From Hydractinia symbiolongicarpus (lineage: Eukaryota; Cnidaria; Hydrozoa; Anthoathecata; Hydractiniidae), in contig NC_079875.1 in assembly GCF_029227915.1 (NCBI RefSeq), positions 21,569,001 through 21,633,000 on the forward strand: 64,000 nucleotides of DNA, written 5' to 3'. Of this stretch, positions 15,701 to 25,756 are shown piece after piece; the stretch's first letter is position 1; the number at the start of each line of letters is the position of its first letter. The notes beneath the pieces were generated by a model. It was given only the letters and a program-made list of their open reading frames with translations, was not told the origin of the DNA and did no database searches. The position numbers and the translations under genes were made by a program.

Positions 15701-18373
15701 TTTTTTGCTGACGTCAGCAGTGCAAATACAAAATAAATAAATTCAGAAGCTTGTTTTCACGTTGCCTCTATTGTGTGGAGCTTAAAACGTTGATCAAGAA
15801 AATTTATATGATCATGTGCTTTTAATGAGCGGTTAATGAGATATAAGGGTTTGAAAATTTTGCTGACGTCAGCAATGGCCTGTCAAAACCTAAAAAATTT
15901 TTTTTTGCAAATTTGTATACATGTTGCCTTCATCGCATAGATCTTGAAACGCTGATCAGGAAAATGTATAGGATCATGCACTTTTGATAAACGGTTGCAG
16001 AGATATTAGGGTTTGAAGGTTTTTCGATGACGTCATCAACCCGTCCATTCCGAGAAACCCAGGTTTGGGAAAATTACCCAAATTGGTCCTAGTTGGTCCC
16101 TAGTTACCCACGCGGTGAAAAATCATTGACGTCACCACCTCGTTTCCAAGTTATTTGGCCTCAAAGTTTTAGGTGCACTGTAATGGCTTCATTAATTTAA
16201 TATAGGATATTGACGTTAAAGTAGTGTTATTTTCGTCGCGTCGTAACGTCAGAAAATTTAACATATTAGACATGCATTTTTCGGCAACATCAAAGGAAAA
16301 TGAAGACATCCACTTTGCCTGTCACAGACACACAGACACACCTAGCGTATTATTATATAGAAGATACTTACTGCAGGTGTAAAAAGCCGAAGTAGTAATA
16401 TATGTATTGAAGTTTGCAAAGTATTTGAGTTTGAAAGATATTTTGATACTACAAAATTAACGTTTTTCACTTTTTGACACAATATCCATTCTTGTTAGAA
16501 GCCCATTTTAGGCCTAGCAAGAAAAATCTTTATCTACTGCCTATATTGGAGATTTTACAATATTTGATGGAATTTCTTCCTTGGTGGTGTTTGCTGTAGA
16601 TGTGTTTTTACAATCACACCATGTATTACACATTTTGGACCTTTAGAAGGAGTTTGTCTTCGTGACTGAATTGTGCTTGCGTGGCAACAACAAAATAGTT
16701 TGATTAGTGCTAAAAATAAGTTATAACGGAGAGAGAAATATTTCGTACGGCATCAAACTATTAAGTCTTACCGATCTTTTTTTCCAATTGTGATTAAAAT
16801 ATATTTTTTTTAAGGGTTTGAGCCTGTTACAAGTGAACCTGTTGCAGTCGTTGTTGACGTAAACAAAGCACAATTTGTTCTGTGCACACTACAAGCAGAT
16901 AAGATTCCGCAACAAACACTCAATTTAAATTTCACTGAAGGAGAAGAAGTTTCCTTTTCAATAGAAGGTGATGGCGAAGTGCACCTAACTGGTAAAATTG
17001 CTTTTATATCTGAAGTGAAACACGTACATTGTGCGTTGCAAATTCGCACATAATATTTTGCTGCATAATTCACCTAGAAGAACTGAAAAAGCGAGAGAAA
17101 AAAAATCTATTCTAGAATAGTGTGTGGGATTGCTAAAAACTTGTTGGAGAAAATTTAATTAAGTGTAGCTATAGTCTATGTAACACCCGAAAGTTAATTG
17201 CAAAAAAGTCTGCCAGGAATAAGCTACCAGCATGAGAAAGGTATTTATATCTTTAGCGTTTGCTTTTTAAGTTGTTGATGTGCTAACACGGCTTTCTTAG
17301 CTTGAATGGAAGCTTTAAATGCACTAGGCCTCCTTTTACAGCACACTCATTGGTAACTGTACCAATATGAACTGAAGAAGCGATCATGGGTGAATAATAA
17401 AGTGCCTGATAATTGACTTAGGTTATCTACTACCCACACCACATGAGTATATCATTTCCTCCTCGGACGAAGACACAGCAAATTCAGAGGAACAAGAAGA
17501 AGAAGAAACAGAGGATAATGAAGAGGATTCCAGTGATTATGTGGATGCAGGTGTGTAACTTACTGTAACGATGGGATGGGTAATATCATGCTTACCAGCA
17601 AAGTAATCAAACTATTGTTTTTGCTGTTGTTTAGTTCGTTTGATAGAGGAAGGACTAAATCTCAAGAAAAAGAAAGCGAAACACGACATACTGCGGCGAA
17701 GTATTTTTTCCTGTTTCTGTTCGTTCGCGCGCTCGGTCGTTCGTGTGGTCGGTCGTTCGCGTGGTCGGTCGTTCTTTCGTTCGTTCGATCTTTTTTTCTG
17801 AAGTAATTTATTTTTGTATGTTTTTTTTTAATTTATTTAGAAATACTTCTTAAAAGGAAAGATAAATCTTTAGAAGCGGACGACAAAACAATGAAGAAAA
17901 CGTCATCAAAGTCATCAAACAAAAATACTGACGAAATAACAGGTATCTTCTTTTTGCATCAATGGGAGGGTTTCTCACAAGAAGGGGACTTCTACACGAG
18001 GTTCATAGCGGGTTTTTTAGCAGTAGGATAAAGATAAAAGATGTTTTATTTTCTTTGTGTACTGGTACTGGACAGCGGCTGAGATGTGTTTGGCTGCTAC
18101 ATAAATTTATACATCATTTGTCCTGTAGGGAAAGTGAAGCAGGTGAATCATGACCAATCGAAAGAAAATACTGACATTGAGACCGCGAGTAGCGAAAACC
18201 ATGTATCTTCGTCTGTAAAAACGCAATGGTTGGATGATGTGAATAATAACCTTAGTCATGCTAACGTCAGCAATAATGGCAAGCTACAGCATAGAAAAAG
18301 AAAAGTTTTAGACGTTGGAACCAATAGCGGGGCCACATCCATGAAACGAAAGCGGAAGAAAAAAGCTAAGTGA
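736..18373 (+). CDS. Nucleoplasmin-like (FKBP39/46-type NPL domain) gene, first exon(s) missing
   Basis: Five exons join in phase: 736-810, 16815-16991, 17422-17550, 17841-17942, 18129-18373 (TGA stop). Every intron starts GT and ends AG, and all junctions are phase 1. The first exon encodes TLESGKKYTQVLQRSFHV and the second VVVDVNKAQFVLCTLQ, then IPQQTLNLNFTEGEEVSF and VHLTG|Y across the next junction. This is the beta-sandwich NPL domain known from nucleoplasmins and the N-terminus of insect FKBP39/46, a histone-chaperone fold. Exon 4 is an acidic tract (SSSDEDTANSEEQEEEE), exon 5 is Lys/Ser rich, and exon 6 ends in a basic nuclear-localisation-like tail (KRKRKKKAK). No FKBP PPIase domain follows before the stop, so it resembles a chaperone-only form. 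The expected N-terminus (MFWG-like) was not found in 1-735. Intron 1 (811-16814) holds a Helitron concatemer. Likely a nuclear chromatin protein; domain assignment confident, exact orthology not. Confidence 0.85.
811..1496. other. Intron sequence, nothing recognised
   Basis: Start of the long NPL-gene intron up to the 3' end of the Helitron concatemer. A short open stretch follows an AG near 1009, but it does not resemble the NPL domain and is not needed to join the exons. No other gene or repeat was recognised. Confidence 0.5.
1497..2906 (-). repeat. Helitron non-autonomous units A1 and A2
   Basis: Two roughly 700-bp units: A1 is 1497-2216 and A2 is 2217-2906. Each begins (plus-strand view) with ctagtcgataaagcccgtgg and holds the same internal blocks as the units at 12.3-16.4 kb. 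A2 lacks about 40 bp of its 5' terminus, so the junction at 2907 reads CTAG followed by ACAGGCAAAG rather than TC. No coding potential. Confidence 0.8.
3021..5650. other. AT-rich non-coding stretch
   Basis: No reading frame of note and no recognised gene. It contains one long imperfect palindrome (3860-4030, listed separately). It would be the 3' non-coding part of the autonomous Helitron if that model is right. Confidence 0.5.
3860..4030. repeat. Foldback (long imperfect palindrome)
   Basis: Two arms of about 50 bp (3877-3927 and 3963-4012) are reverse complements with few mismatches; each contains AATAGGTAAACATAGGTTAT or its complement. The loop is GC-richer (ctccgctgcgcgtcgttg). Looks like a snapback MITE. 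Similar structures occur at 54.6 and 56.0 kb. Confidence 0.75.
5664..10150 (-). pseudogene. Helitron Rep-helicase (RepHel), frameshifted
   Basis: The reading frame 10150-7730 (806 aa) carries an N-terminal zinc-binding stretch (CEYC...CFKCC, near residue 165), FTCNPKW, the HUH motif GLPHCHLLIL (near residue 595) and the twin-tyrosine region KYLYKYIYKGHD (near 745). These are hallmarks of the Helitron rolling-circle replication initiator (Helitron_like_N). The next frame (7878-6529) is a Pif1-type superfamily 1 helicase with Walker A GGSGKT, LLDEASM and GDFSQLLPVV. Frames 6445-6203 and 6215-5664 carry the helicase C-terminus (LCNGTRLN, INKAQGQTFEKVGI, YVAFSRAR). Frameshifts fall near 7800-7870, 6445-6530 and 6205, so this copy cannot make one protein. 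It is antisense to the NPL gene, within its first intron. Confidence 0.93.
10449..11351. repeat. Interspersed repeat R, copy 1 (long form)
   Basis: Shares both ends with 43195-43502: ACAAGACGTATGATATACG at one end, GCTCACGAGCTTGT at the other, plus blocks such as AAGTTAGACACGACAT and GATTCGAACACACGACTACT. Short terminal inversions ACAAG/CTTGT are visible. Copy 1 has about 600 bp of extra internal sequence. The minus strand contains GTGTTCGAATCT, close to a pol III B box, but no convincing A box was found, so a tRNA-SINE origin is only possible. No clear target duplication. Confidence 0.65.
11481..11549 (+). promoter_or_regulatory. Possible TATA-containing promoter with short first exon
   Basis: CTATAAAAAAGGG at about 11480 is followed by ATGTCG|GTGAGT at 11538, which looks like a start codon immediately followed by a splice donor. 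No downstream exon was recognised, and the site lies inside the Helitron 5' region. Weak. Confidence 0.2.
12332..16364 (-). repeat. Helitron non-autonomous units B1-B6
   Basis: Six head-to-tail units (12332-12909, 12910-13585, 13586-14307, 14308-14895, 14896-15631, 15632-16364). Most junctions are CTAG|TC. The units fall into types with different internal lengths (about 580 and 680-740 bp). Each carries several palindromes built on TGACGTCA (GCTGACGTCAGC, GATGACGTCATC, ATTGACGTCACC). Near the 5' end (minus strand) each has a GTCT-rich stretch (cacagacagacacac on the plus strand). No protein coding potential. Confidence 0.85.
16365..16814. other. Intron tail
   Basis: End of NPL intron 1, unique sequence, closing with a T-rich tract and AG at 16813-16814. 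Nothing else recognised. Confidence 0.5.
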
Positions 18374-21300
18374 AGACGTAAGATTGATGTTTGCATTATC
18401 TGAAGATGGATAGCTATACCTGTCGCAATGAAGCCTCATTTGTCAGTCCATTGAAGGAAAATGTAAAAATTAAATTCTTCCCCTTCAGCTGTAATTTGTA
18501 AATCCTACAGGGTTTTACCTTTCAAAGCGCCTACACACTTATCGTATACAAACCTTATTCATGAACACGTGATTTTATACACGTTATTTATTTTCCTCAT
18601 ATTTGCAGCCGCTGTGTGGGGGACCAGTGGAGTGACTCCTGCAAGTTGGATAAAGTTGGTCGCCTTCTTTAGCGGGAATCTACCTAATAGTCCCCGGATA
18701 TGAAAGATACTTGACCTATTTTACATTTTCGACACAATGGACGGAGAGGATAAAGGCTACTCTTTATGACCATTCATGACCACAATTTTAAACGTCGTCG
18801 TCTGTACCTAATTTTTATTATATTAAAAGTGATAGTGTTTTCCGAATTTTCATTGGTTGTGTAAAAGTTACCGCCTAAAAACGCTTGGAATTTGACTTGA
18901 CCTTACTTACAAAGCTGCCAAAATCAAGGTGTCGTAGTCAAAACACTTTTATTGATGCTCTCACCGAAGTACTTTATGATCACTGAGGCAAAAACAGCAA
19001 CTTAAATCGTCCTTAATATTATATTGGGGGTCCAAATATAACTAAAAATCCCCTACATATACTGGATATGCATAATTTATTCGATATAAGCATCTTACTT
19101 TAACTCAAGTTGTCTAATATAATAACCTTTAAACTTTTTAAACTAGCTAGCTCCTTTGAAATTTTTGCATAGGTTTCTATGGTTATTATACAAGGTTATT
19201 GCACATAAAGCCAGTCGAAGCAACAACATTGACTTTAAAATCTTTTTAGACGTATTAATTACCTTTCATTTTTTTAGCAAATACATCTCGTTTTATATCT
19301 GTTCCCTCATCAAAACAAACTTTCGATTTACTGATATTTAATATATTTTACCGTTGCTTATCAGACCGTAGCTTATTCTACCGTCAAAAAGAATGCTGAA
19401 AGAAAATTTTCCGTTTTTTAGAAAATAAATCTAAGAATGTAGCAACTTCATGATAAAGAAGTAACTAGTCAATAATCAGGTTGTTTAGACGACTTTGTGG
19501 TTCTAAAGTTCAAATCATTTCTTGCACCTTGACTTTTTGTCCGTGGTCCGTTTATTACACGTTGTTTTTCAAAGTGTGCAGGGATTGAGCTCAATGAATC
19601 GTTTCGCAGCCTCTTTAATTACAATTTTATATTAAATCTCATGATGTAATATATGGCTTTCTGTTTCTCTAACAACTGGCGACGAAGTTAGAAAATTCTT
19701 TTTTTTTTATGAGAACAAACTTTCGCGAATAAAGTCTCAAGTTTCGCCGGTATCATGACTTATTTTACTACTATGAAATTAGGATTTTTTTAAGAGGCGA
19801 ATAAAATATTTGCTTCGTAGTTCATAATCCAATTTCAAAACATCGTGAGACCTCGCGAATCAGTTGAACTAAGAGGTGATAAAATAAAACGACTTCTCGA
19901 GTTGAAAATAAAAGTGGTCACCCTGTCAAACATCGTTTTATTTATTTATTTTTTGTCAGACCTGTTAATAAGTGTGGGGCTGGTGAAACAGAAGAACCTT
20001 AGGTTGCGTTAAAACGGTAGGTGGTCATGAGTTACCGTTTTTATATCGAAGTTAGTCTGTACTGTGCACTAAGGCCTCGTCTCTCTTGCTTATAGTGCGT
20101 GCTATAATAATTGACCTATATTCTTGCTGAGGGTTAACACTGAGGCGCAATATTATTTGTACGTATGACATTTATACAATAATTTATCAAGTCTTGGGGA
20201 TTATATTTTTTACTGCTTGATTTTATCAAAAGAAATGTATGAGCTTGTACTAAAGCCTAATTTCCATTCATCAAATTTCCTCCAGTGATCCATTTTTTGA
20301 CATATGTTTTGTGGTCTGATTATGCGCATTGCCAACTCCGTTTTCAGCGCCTGTTGTCTCTTTTTTTATATCGGGACAGGGAGATGGCCCTGGAGGTAAC
20401 GCCGTCACGCGATCCTTAAGCCGAATCTCCCCCGGACGATTTTCGCGACTATTTTTGTGACGAAAAGTGGAAACCAATTCAACGAAAATCGCGACCAATC
20501 AGATTCGACGATCGTCGTAAAAATCGTCCCGTGAAGATTTGCATTAAAAATGCACAATTTTCTTGATGTAATATTTAATGAGATTTTTCCCAATGAGCCA
20601 AAGTTTTATATATGACCTTGCAGAACTAAGCAAGCTCGGCGTTTTACGTCACAGATATTGCATCGAGTTTGTTTTCATTCCTCTCGTACGAAGCAGACAA
20701 ACTGCTGCGACAAAGATTTAGCTGTATGAATCTTAAAGTTGCTCGTTTGTTATTATTATTCACAAAATGTCATTAGAAAGTGAAGACGGTTTAATTTGTC
20801 AATTTAACTGTGAATGCGTTAGCCAGGAAACCAAGCATAATTTTTCTTACCACTAGGAAATCGAAATAGTTAAGGTGGAAAAAAATTCGCCAGGTCTCAA
20901 ACGATTTTTCCTCGGTCTGAATTCTGACTGCGCTTTTTGATTGGTTAATTCTATTGTTCTTTGCTCACGTGGTCAATATCAGTATAAAACGACATGCAGC
21001 TTTTTTTATTTTTCACTTAACAAGCCCACATTTTATTGCACACACAGATCTACAAAAACAAGATTTTTTTGATTAAAACTTTAATAATCCAAATATTTAA
21101 TCAATGTTAACATTTTAGCTGAATTTTATTTTCTGTAAGTTCATATCTGTAAGAGGCGCTAGGGACGAGTTTGCATATCTGTGTGACTGCATTGCAGCTT
21201 TTACATGATGACCAAGATTTTGCTGTATAAAACCCAAAGTTGCTTTTTCGTTAATATTTTTTCAAATATGTCATTAGAAAGTAATAACCTCTTCACAGTT

Positions 21301-21880
21301 TAAATTGTTCCCTTATCTTCTATATCAAAAACGGAAGTAAGGGCATTATGAATATTTCCCATTTTCTGAAAAAATAATTAGTCTCACGTCATGGAAATGT
21401 TATAGACCTTTTTACTGATAGTGCTACCATTTTTAAATTTATGACTTCGCAAAGCAGTATGGGAAAATCAGGGTATCTCAAATCAAAACAAACCTTGAAC
21501 GAAGGTAGTCGCTTTTCATGTGTACTGTTGTTCTGTGGTTTTTATTGAAGCATAATTATCGTTATGGGAATTAATGATCGTTGTGCTGTGGAAACATGTA
21601 ACAATGCTCGTAAATATCCAGAAAAATATGTCATTAAGCCGCACATAACTGCATTTCATGGAAGTTTAGAGCTACGTTTTTACACTTGTGGAAACCCAAA
21701 GTTGTATGGTTAGCAATAAATAACAGTAGCCAAAAGTACACGGGATTTTTTGTAGAAACCTGATTTTACTGGGTTAAATTAAGCTTCCTGCGCCTCTTCA
21801 CCTCATCCCCAAGGCTCTTAAGCTTAGACTTTCGCGGGATACACAACAAGTAAGCGAAGATTATGTTTTATATTTAAGTT
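18374..21880. other. Intergenic, no gene recognised
   Basis: No convincing coding region. One weak direct duplication is visible: about 20700-20785 and 21195-21285 share an AGATTT-GCTGTAT-like block, AAAGTTGCT and the end ATGTCATTAGAAAGT, 501 bp apart. A TATAAAAC lies near 20980. Confidence 0.45.
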
Positions 21881-21884
21881 ACCT

Positions 21885-23320
21885 TTAACCGTCTTTTTTA
21901 CTTATATTAGTGGAACAACAATAACAATACCACACATTTTTATAATTTTCCACCCTAAATACAGAGTCCGGTATCCGTTCACACATTCTGTGAAACCGTC
22001 CTCCACAGTTACTACGTTCAGCCATTTGCTTGTCTGAAACATAGCTCTCTGCGGCTCTCCATGCCATTCAGCAACTGCAGTAGAGGTCGATGGATATTTT
22101 CTTGGGCGTACATCTTCGCGCTATTATGTGACTATCACATTGAGGAAACTTGGTGATTTGATTTGCAGCTAAACATTGCAGCATATAGTTTCTCATTTTT
22201 GATGTTTCAAAAGTGATATCTGTAGGAAGTTTTTTGGTCGCGACAGTGTGATACGCAAACGCTGCTGCGAAAACCCCACAGTCAACCCCGTTCTTTTGCT
22301 GCTGAACGGGAATTACTTTAACTTTGAGTTGATCTTCACAACAATTAATAATTGCTCATATTTGCGTTTTTGTGTGATAAGCAACCTTTCCACGAAACAT
22401 GCTGTTCATCATATGAACCTCACCTGGTTTGCATCCATATGTTGAAATAGCAATCCAGTGAAGGTTTCCATTGTGCAATACCTATACAAATGGCATGCTA
22501 CGATATATGCGGAAATTAAGCGTTTGACCAAGCACTGTGTCTTGGAGTCTACCCACATTTGGAAACTTTCGTTTAATCATATTTTGAAATACGTTTATCA
22601 CGTTATCATTGAGCATTCTTTTTCCAGAAATGTCCTTTAAGTCATTATGTGAGAAAACAGTTTTTGCAAAAGGTGCAACATCATTTTTAAGATTCTTTTC
22701 AGTAGTGGCGTTATCGTCTTCATCATCACTCACTACAATTACTGGTGCGTGAAACGAAGGTTCATCATAGCTGTTGTCATGTATCACCTGCTCAACTTCA
22801 ATCTTTTCAATCGTTTTTCTCAACATTTTCAACCGCGATTTTGAGTTGAGATGCTTTTATTGATTCTTCTTTTTTCATACCAACTTGCTTCAACAATAGA
22901 TTTTTGTTTTTTAATTTCGGAAGTGACATATATTTTTACGAAGTTTTCTTATCTGATTTCACATCTAACTTTTGCTGTTTCTTTGGCAGCAAGGGAACAC
23001 CACTTTCTTTCGGAACATCGTCCTTTCTGTAAGTTCTGCATGAATTGATGCAGTAAGTGTGCTGTTGTTTTCTGTTAAAAAACTAAGACTACGGATCTCG
23101 TTTAATAAACTATGAAAATCGTGAACCTTACCAGTTCCTTTTCTCTTTTTTTTTAACTGATAGTTTCAAATTTAGGTTCCTATCTTTTCCGTGATGACAA
23201 TCCAAAATTTTTGTTTCAACAAACACAAATGGCAAGCCGGAAAACTTTACTCCATCACTTGACCAGTAAACCTTGTGTTTTTTCTTTCTTAAATCTGGAA
23301 TGTCTCAAATTATGCATTTA
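21885..23320 (-). pseudogene. Ulp1/SENP-type cysteine protease with PHD-like finger, broken
   Basis: One minus-strand frame from 22832 to 21885, read through stops, shows LNDNVINVFQNMIKRKFPNV, then VLHNGNLHWIAIS (catalytic His), MMNSMFRGKV (Asn where Ulp1 proteases have the catalytic Asp), QQQKNGVDCGVFA (oxyanion Gln and catalytic Cys), and a C-terminal CGGRFHRMCERIPDSVFR...WYCYCC, PHD-like. Three in-frame stops interrupt it: TAG just before VLHNG, TGA after HTKTQI, TGA before MAWRAAES. Upstream, 23320-23050 on the same strand gives coding-like pieces (HKVYWSSDGVKFSGLPFVFV, VHDFHSLLNEIRSLSFLTEN). Proteins of this kind are frequent in transposon-rich invertebrate genomes; whether it was a host gene or a transposon passenger is unknown. 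Confidence 0.7.
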
Positions 23321-23520
23321 GTTTAGAATGTTCTTTAAAAGGATAGCCTACCAGTGGATCCAAAGTCTTTTGTTGAGAATATGGTACTAAATCGAACAGT
23401 ATTTTCAATTTTATGTGTTTTGATTATATCAAGTGCTTCAATCAATGACAGAGCAAATAGATCATTTACACAGATATTTGTGTGAAGCGCATTATTGAAT
23501 TGCGCGCAAAAGTTTGAAAA

Positions 23521-23625
23521 TCTATATTATAATGCCCGTATTCGTCTGTCTGTCTGTCTGTCACGCAAAATGGTAGCTTAGCTGCGACGGACGAACCCGT
23601 GGATTTTCCACGGGCTAACAACTAG
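23521..23625 (+). mobile_element. 105-bp miniature Helitron
   Basis: Starts TCTATATTATAATGCCCG after an A, contains (GTCT)n, and ends with the hairpin CCCGTGGA-TTT-TCCACGGG, then CTAACAACTAG followed by T. All diagnostic features are present: TC start, 3' hairpin, CTAG end, A/T flanks. The ends match the family of the 1.5-16.4 kb concatemer. Confidence 0.85.
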
Positions 23626-23743
23626 TTAGTACAAATAAGGTAACCGTTTTCATGAGCCATTCATTCGCTTTCATAAGCCATGAGTTGTTGCTTACGGGAG
23701 CGAAATTTAAAGCTAGCTGTCCTGTCCACATTACCAATATTAA

Positions 23744-23830
23744 AGCTACGGGGACACGAGACAATTTTTCAGGCGATAGAAACAAATTAATTTTGTTACT
23801 ATCGCCCGAAAATATTATTGTGTCGCCACA
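23744..23830. repeat. Palindromic MITE-like element, copy 1
   Basis: Contains AGCTACGGGGACACGAGACA, then CAGGCGATAG and its complement CTATCGCCCG around a short AT spacer. A related structure, with the end inverted, is at 25555-25648. Confidence 0.55.
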
Positions 23831-24119
23831 TTGTCTCTTCTCCCCCATTTTTGTTTTTGACTTTTGATCATTCAGCAAAATTGCTGAATTGCGATTGGTC
23901 GCGCGTAAAATAAATGAATAATAATTTTTGTACAAGTTTGTTCGTGTTTACAATCAAATAATGATTGGAGCAACAAGCCCCATCTAGTTGAGATAGGTTA
24001 AAGAGAGGAGGTTAAAATTAACGTAAAGAAAAAATATTTACAATACCTCTAGAGTTGTAAAAAATTAAAAAAATGTGATACTAAAAATATCGCGGATAAT
24101 CTAAATCATTAAATAACAG

Positions 24120-25435
24120 GAAGTGTTTTGTGGTTTTCTTAAAATGCGTCAACACGCAAATAGTTTTTTTGTCTTCAAGATTGTGTTCCATAATAATGGC
24201 CCACGAGAAGATATTGAGTATCGAGTGGTCACTAGAAAGGTCTTTGGAATGTTAAAATTGTTCATTGAATATCTTGTGTAACTGGTTTGTGCAATGTCAT
24301 ATCTAATTTTATGCATAAATAACAACAGTTTATAGATACTAAAGGCCCTTATTTTTCTCAATAACGGTTCGGCTGTGGTGTATCTTAAATTTTTGTAAGT
24401 TTAGAATGATAGTGCTAGCCCAGACAATGTTACAATATGTTAGGTAGCTGTGAATAAATGACAAGTATAAAATTTAGTAATGGCTTCGCTTTGTATAATA
24501 TTCCAATATTTTTGGAAATCTTATTCTCTACTGTTTGTATATGGCTTTTCCAAGACAGGTTTTCGTCAATAAGAAAACCTAAAAAGTTTAAAGAGCTTCC
24601 CCTTTTTAAGCTAATTTCATTTATACATAGATCTGGATGTTTTAATGGCAAGTCGTCTGATTTAGACTTTTTGCAGAAAGCGTATATTTTGTTTATTTAC
24701 ATTTAGGGACAGTTTGTTTGCTTTAAACCATTCATTAATACAACTCAGTTCTTTGTTTACCGTAGTAAAGAGTGTTTTGATATCTTTGTGAGCGTAGAAT
24801 AAGAATAAGTATCATCTGCAAAAAGAATAAAGTTTATAAGTGTCGATGCATAAGGCAAATCATTAACATATATTAAAAAAGGAGCGGTCCAAGTATAGAG
24901 CCCTGTGGAACTCCACATTTCACATTTTTGAGTTCAGTCGTACGATTACCGTGAGGAATACATTGTTTTCTGTCCGTAATAGCAACTTTGATAGTAGAAT
25001 TTTATGGTTCACGGTATCAAATGCTTTTGAAAGATCAATGAACACCCCGAGTGTAAACATATTTTTATCAAAACTTTCTGAAATCTTATTTACCAGTTCG
25101 CTTACTGCGTGATCTGTAGAATGACCTTTTTGAAACCCAAATTGGTTTATGTACAACATATCATTATCAACAGAATATTGGTAATTACTATTGTACATAA
25201 TGCGTTCTAAAATTTTAAAAAAACAAGGTAGTACTGAGATAGGTCTACAATTAGTAAGATTGGTGCGATCTCCTGATTTAAATATTGGTGTTATTCGAGC
25301 AATTTTTAATTTTTCGGGTACAATTCCCTGTGTTAAAGATAGATTAAATACATAAAAAAGGGGAAGCTTAATCAGATCAAACACATTTTTATGACGTTGA
25401 CACTTATTTCATCAATATTTTCATCAAAAGTGTTG
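24120..25435 (-). pseudogene. Non-LTR retrotransposon (CR1/Jockey-like LINE), 5'-truncated remnant
   Basis: Minus-strand pieces in LINE order: ARITPIFKSGDRTNLTNCRP, FGFQKGHSTDHAVSELVNKI, GVFIDLSKAFDTVNHKILL, CGVPQGSILGPLLF, the catalytic FADD (about 24815), SLNFLGFLIDENLSWKSHI, and a C-terminal stretch ending RGPLLWNTI. These are reverse-transcriptase palm and thumb motifs. The copy has a short internal deletion before CGVPQGS, a one-base deletion after GPLLF (near 24880), and other shifts. Only RT and the C-terminal region remain; the endonuclease is missing. Clade assignment is approximate. Confidence 0.85.
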
Positions 25436-25554
25436 CATCAGAATTGTTGTAGCAAGTGGCGAGACGGAAAATATTCATACACGTAACCTATTTTTGTTAC
25501 TGGCAACAAAATAATGTTGCGAGTAACAAAAAAATGTTGTGAGAAACAAAACTT

Positions 25555-25648
25555 TCTCTGGCGACACAAGTTAACATTTTTAGGCGATAGTAATTAACAC
25601 AAATTTGTTACTATCGCCTGAAAATATTGTCTTGTGTCCCCGTGGCTT
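25555..25648. repeat. Palindromic MITE-like element, copy 2
   Basis: Contains AGGCGATAGTAA...TTGTTACTATCGCCT and ends GTCTTGTGTCCCCGTGGCTT, the complement of the start of the 23744 copy. It lies about 110 bp beyond the 3' end of NDUFA13. Confidence 0.55.
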
Positions 25649-25756
25649 AATACAGAGGTCTAATTTTCACTATTGACACCAAAATTTAACAAAATTCAAA
25701 AACACCGAACCCTAAATTTATTCCACACAAAAAAATATTTTAAATATGATACATCA

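Larger units (their letters stand above)
1497..16364 (-). mobile_element. Helitron concatemer (tandem head-to-tail units around an autonomous copy)
   Basis: On the minus strand, units end in a hairpin (CCCGTGGA, four or five T, TCCACGGG), about a dozen bases, then CTAG. That CTAG is followed directly by the next unit's 5' end, TCTATATAATAATACGC. CTAG-type ends (ctag on the plus strand) lie at 1497, 2217, 2907, 12332, 12910, 13586, 14308 (mutated to atag), 14896 and 15632. A TC start, hairpin near the 3' end and a CTAG terminus are defining Helitron traits. The outer 3' end is followed by T (TAAATAC) and the outer 5' end is preceded by A if it starts TCTTC at 16364, matching Helitron insertion between A and T. 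Unit lengths: about 720, 690 (5'-truncated), 9425 (with RepHel), 578, 676, 722, 588, 736 and 730 bp. That the whole stretch is one insertion is inference. Confidence 0.75.

Noticed and set aside
1497-16364. Simple satellite, CRISPR-like array or Penelope/hammerhead repeats
   Set aside because: Units are 580-740 bp with TC...hairpin...CTAG ends; there are no short repeats with unique spacers, and no CUGAUGA core of hammerhead ribozymes was found (nearest is CTGATCAAGAAA).
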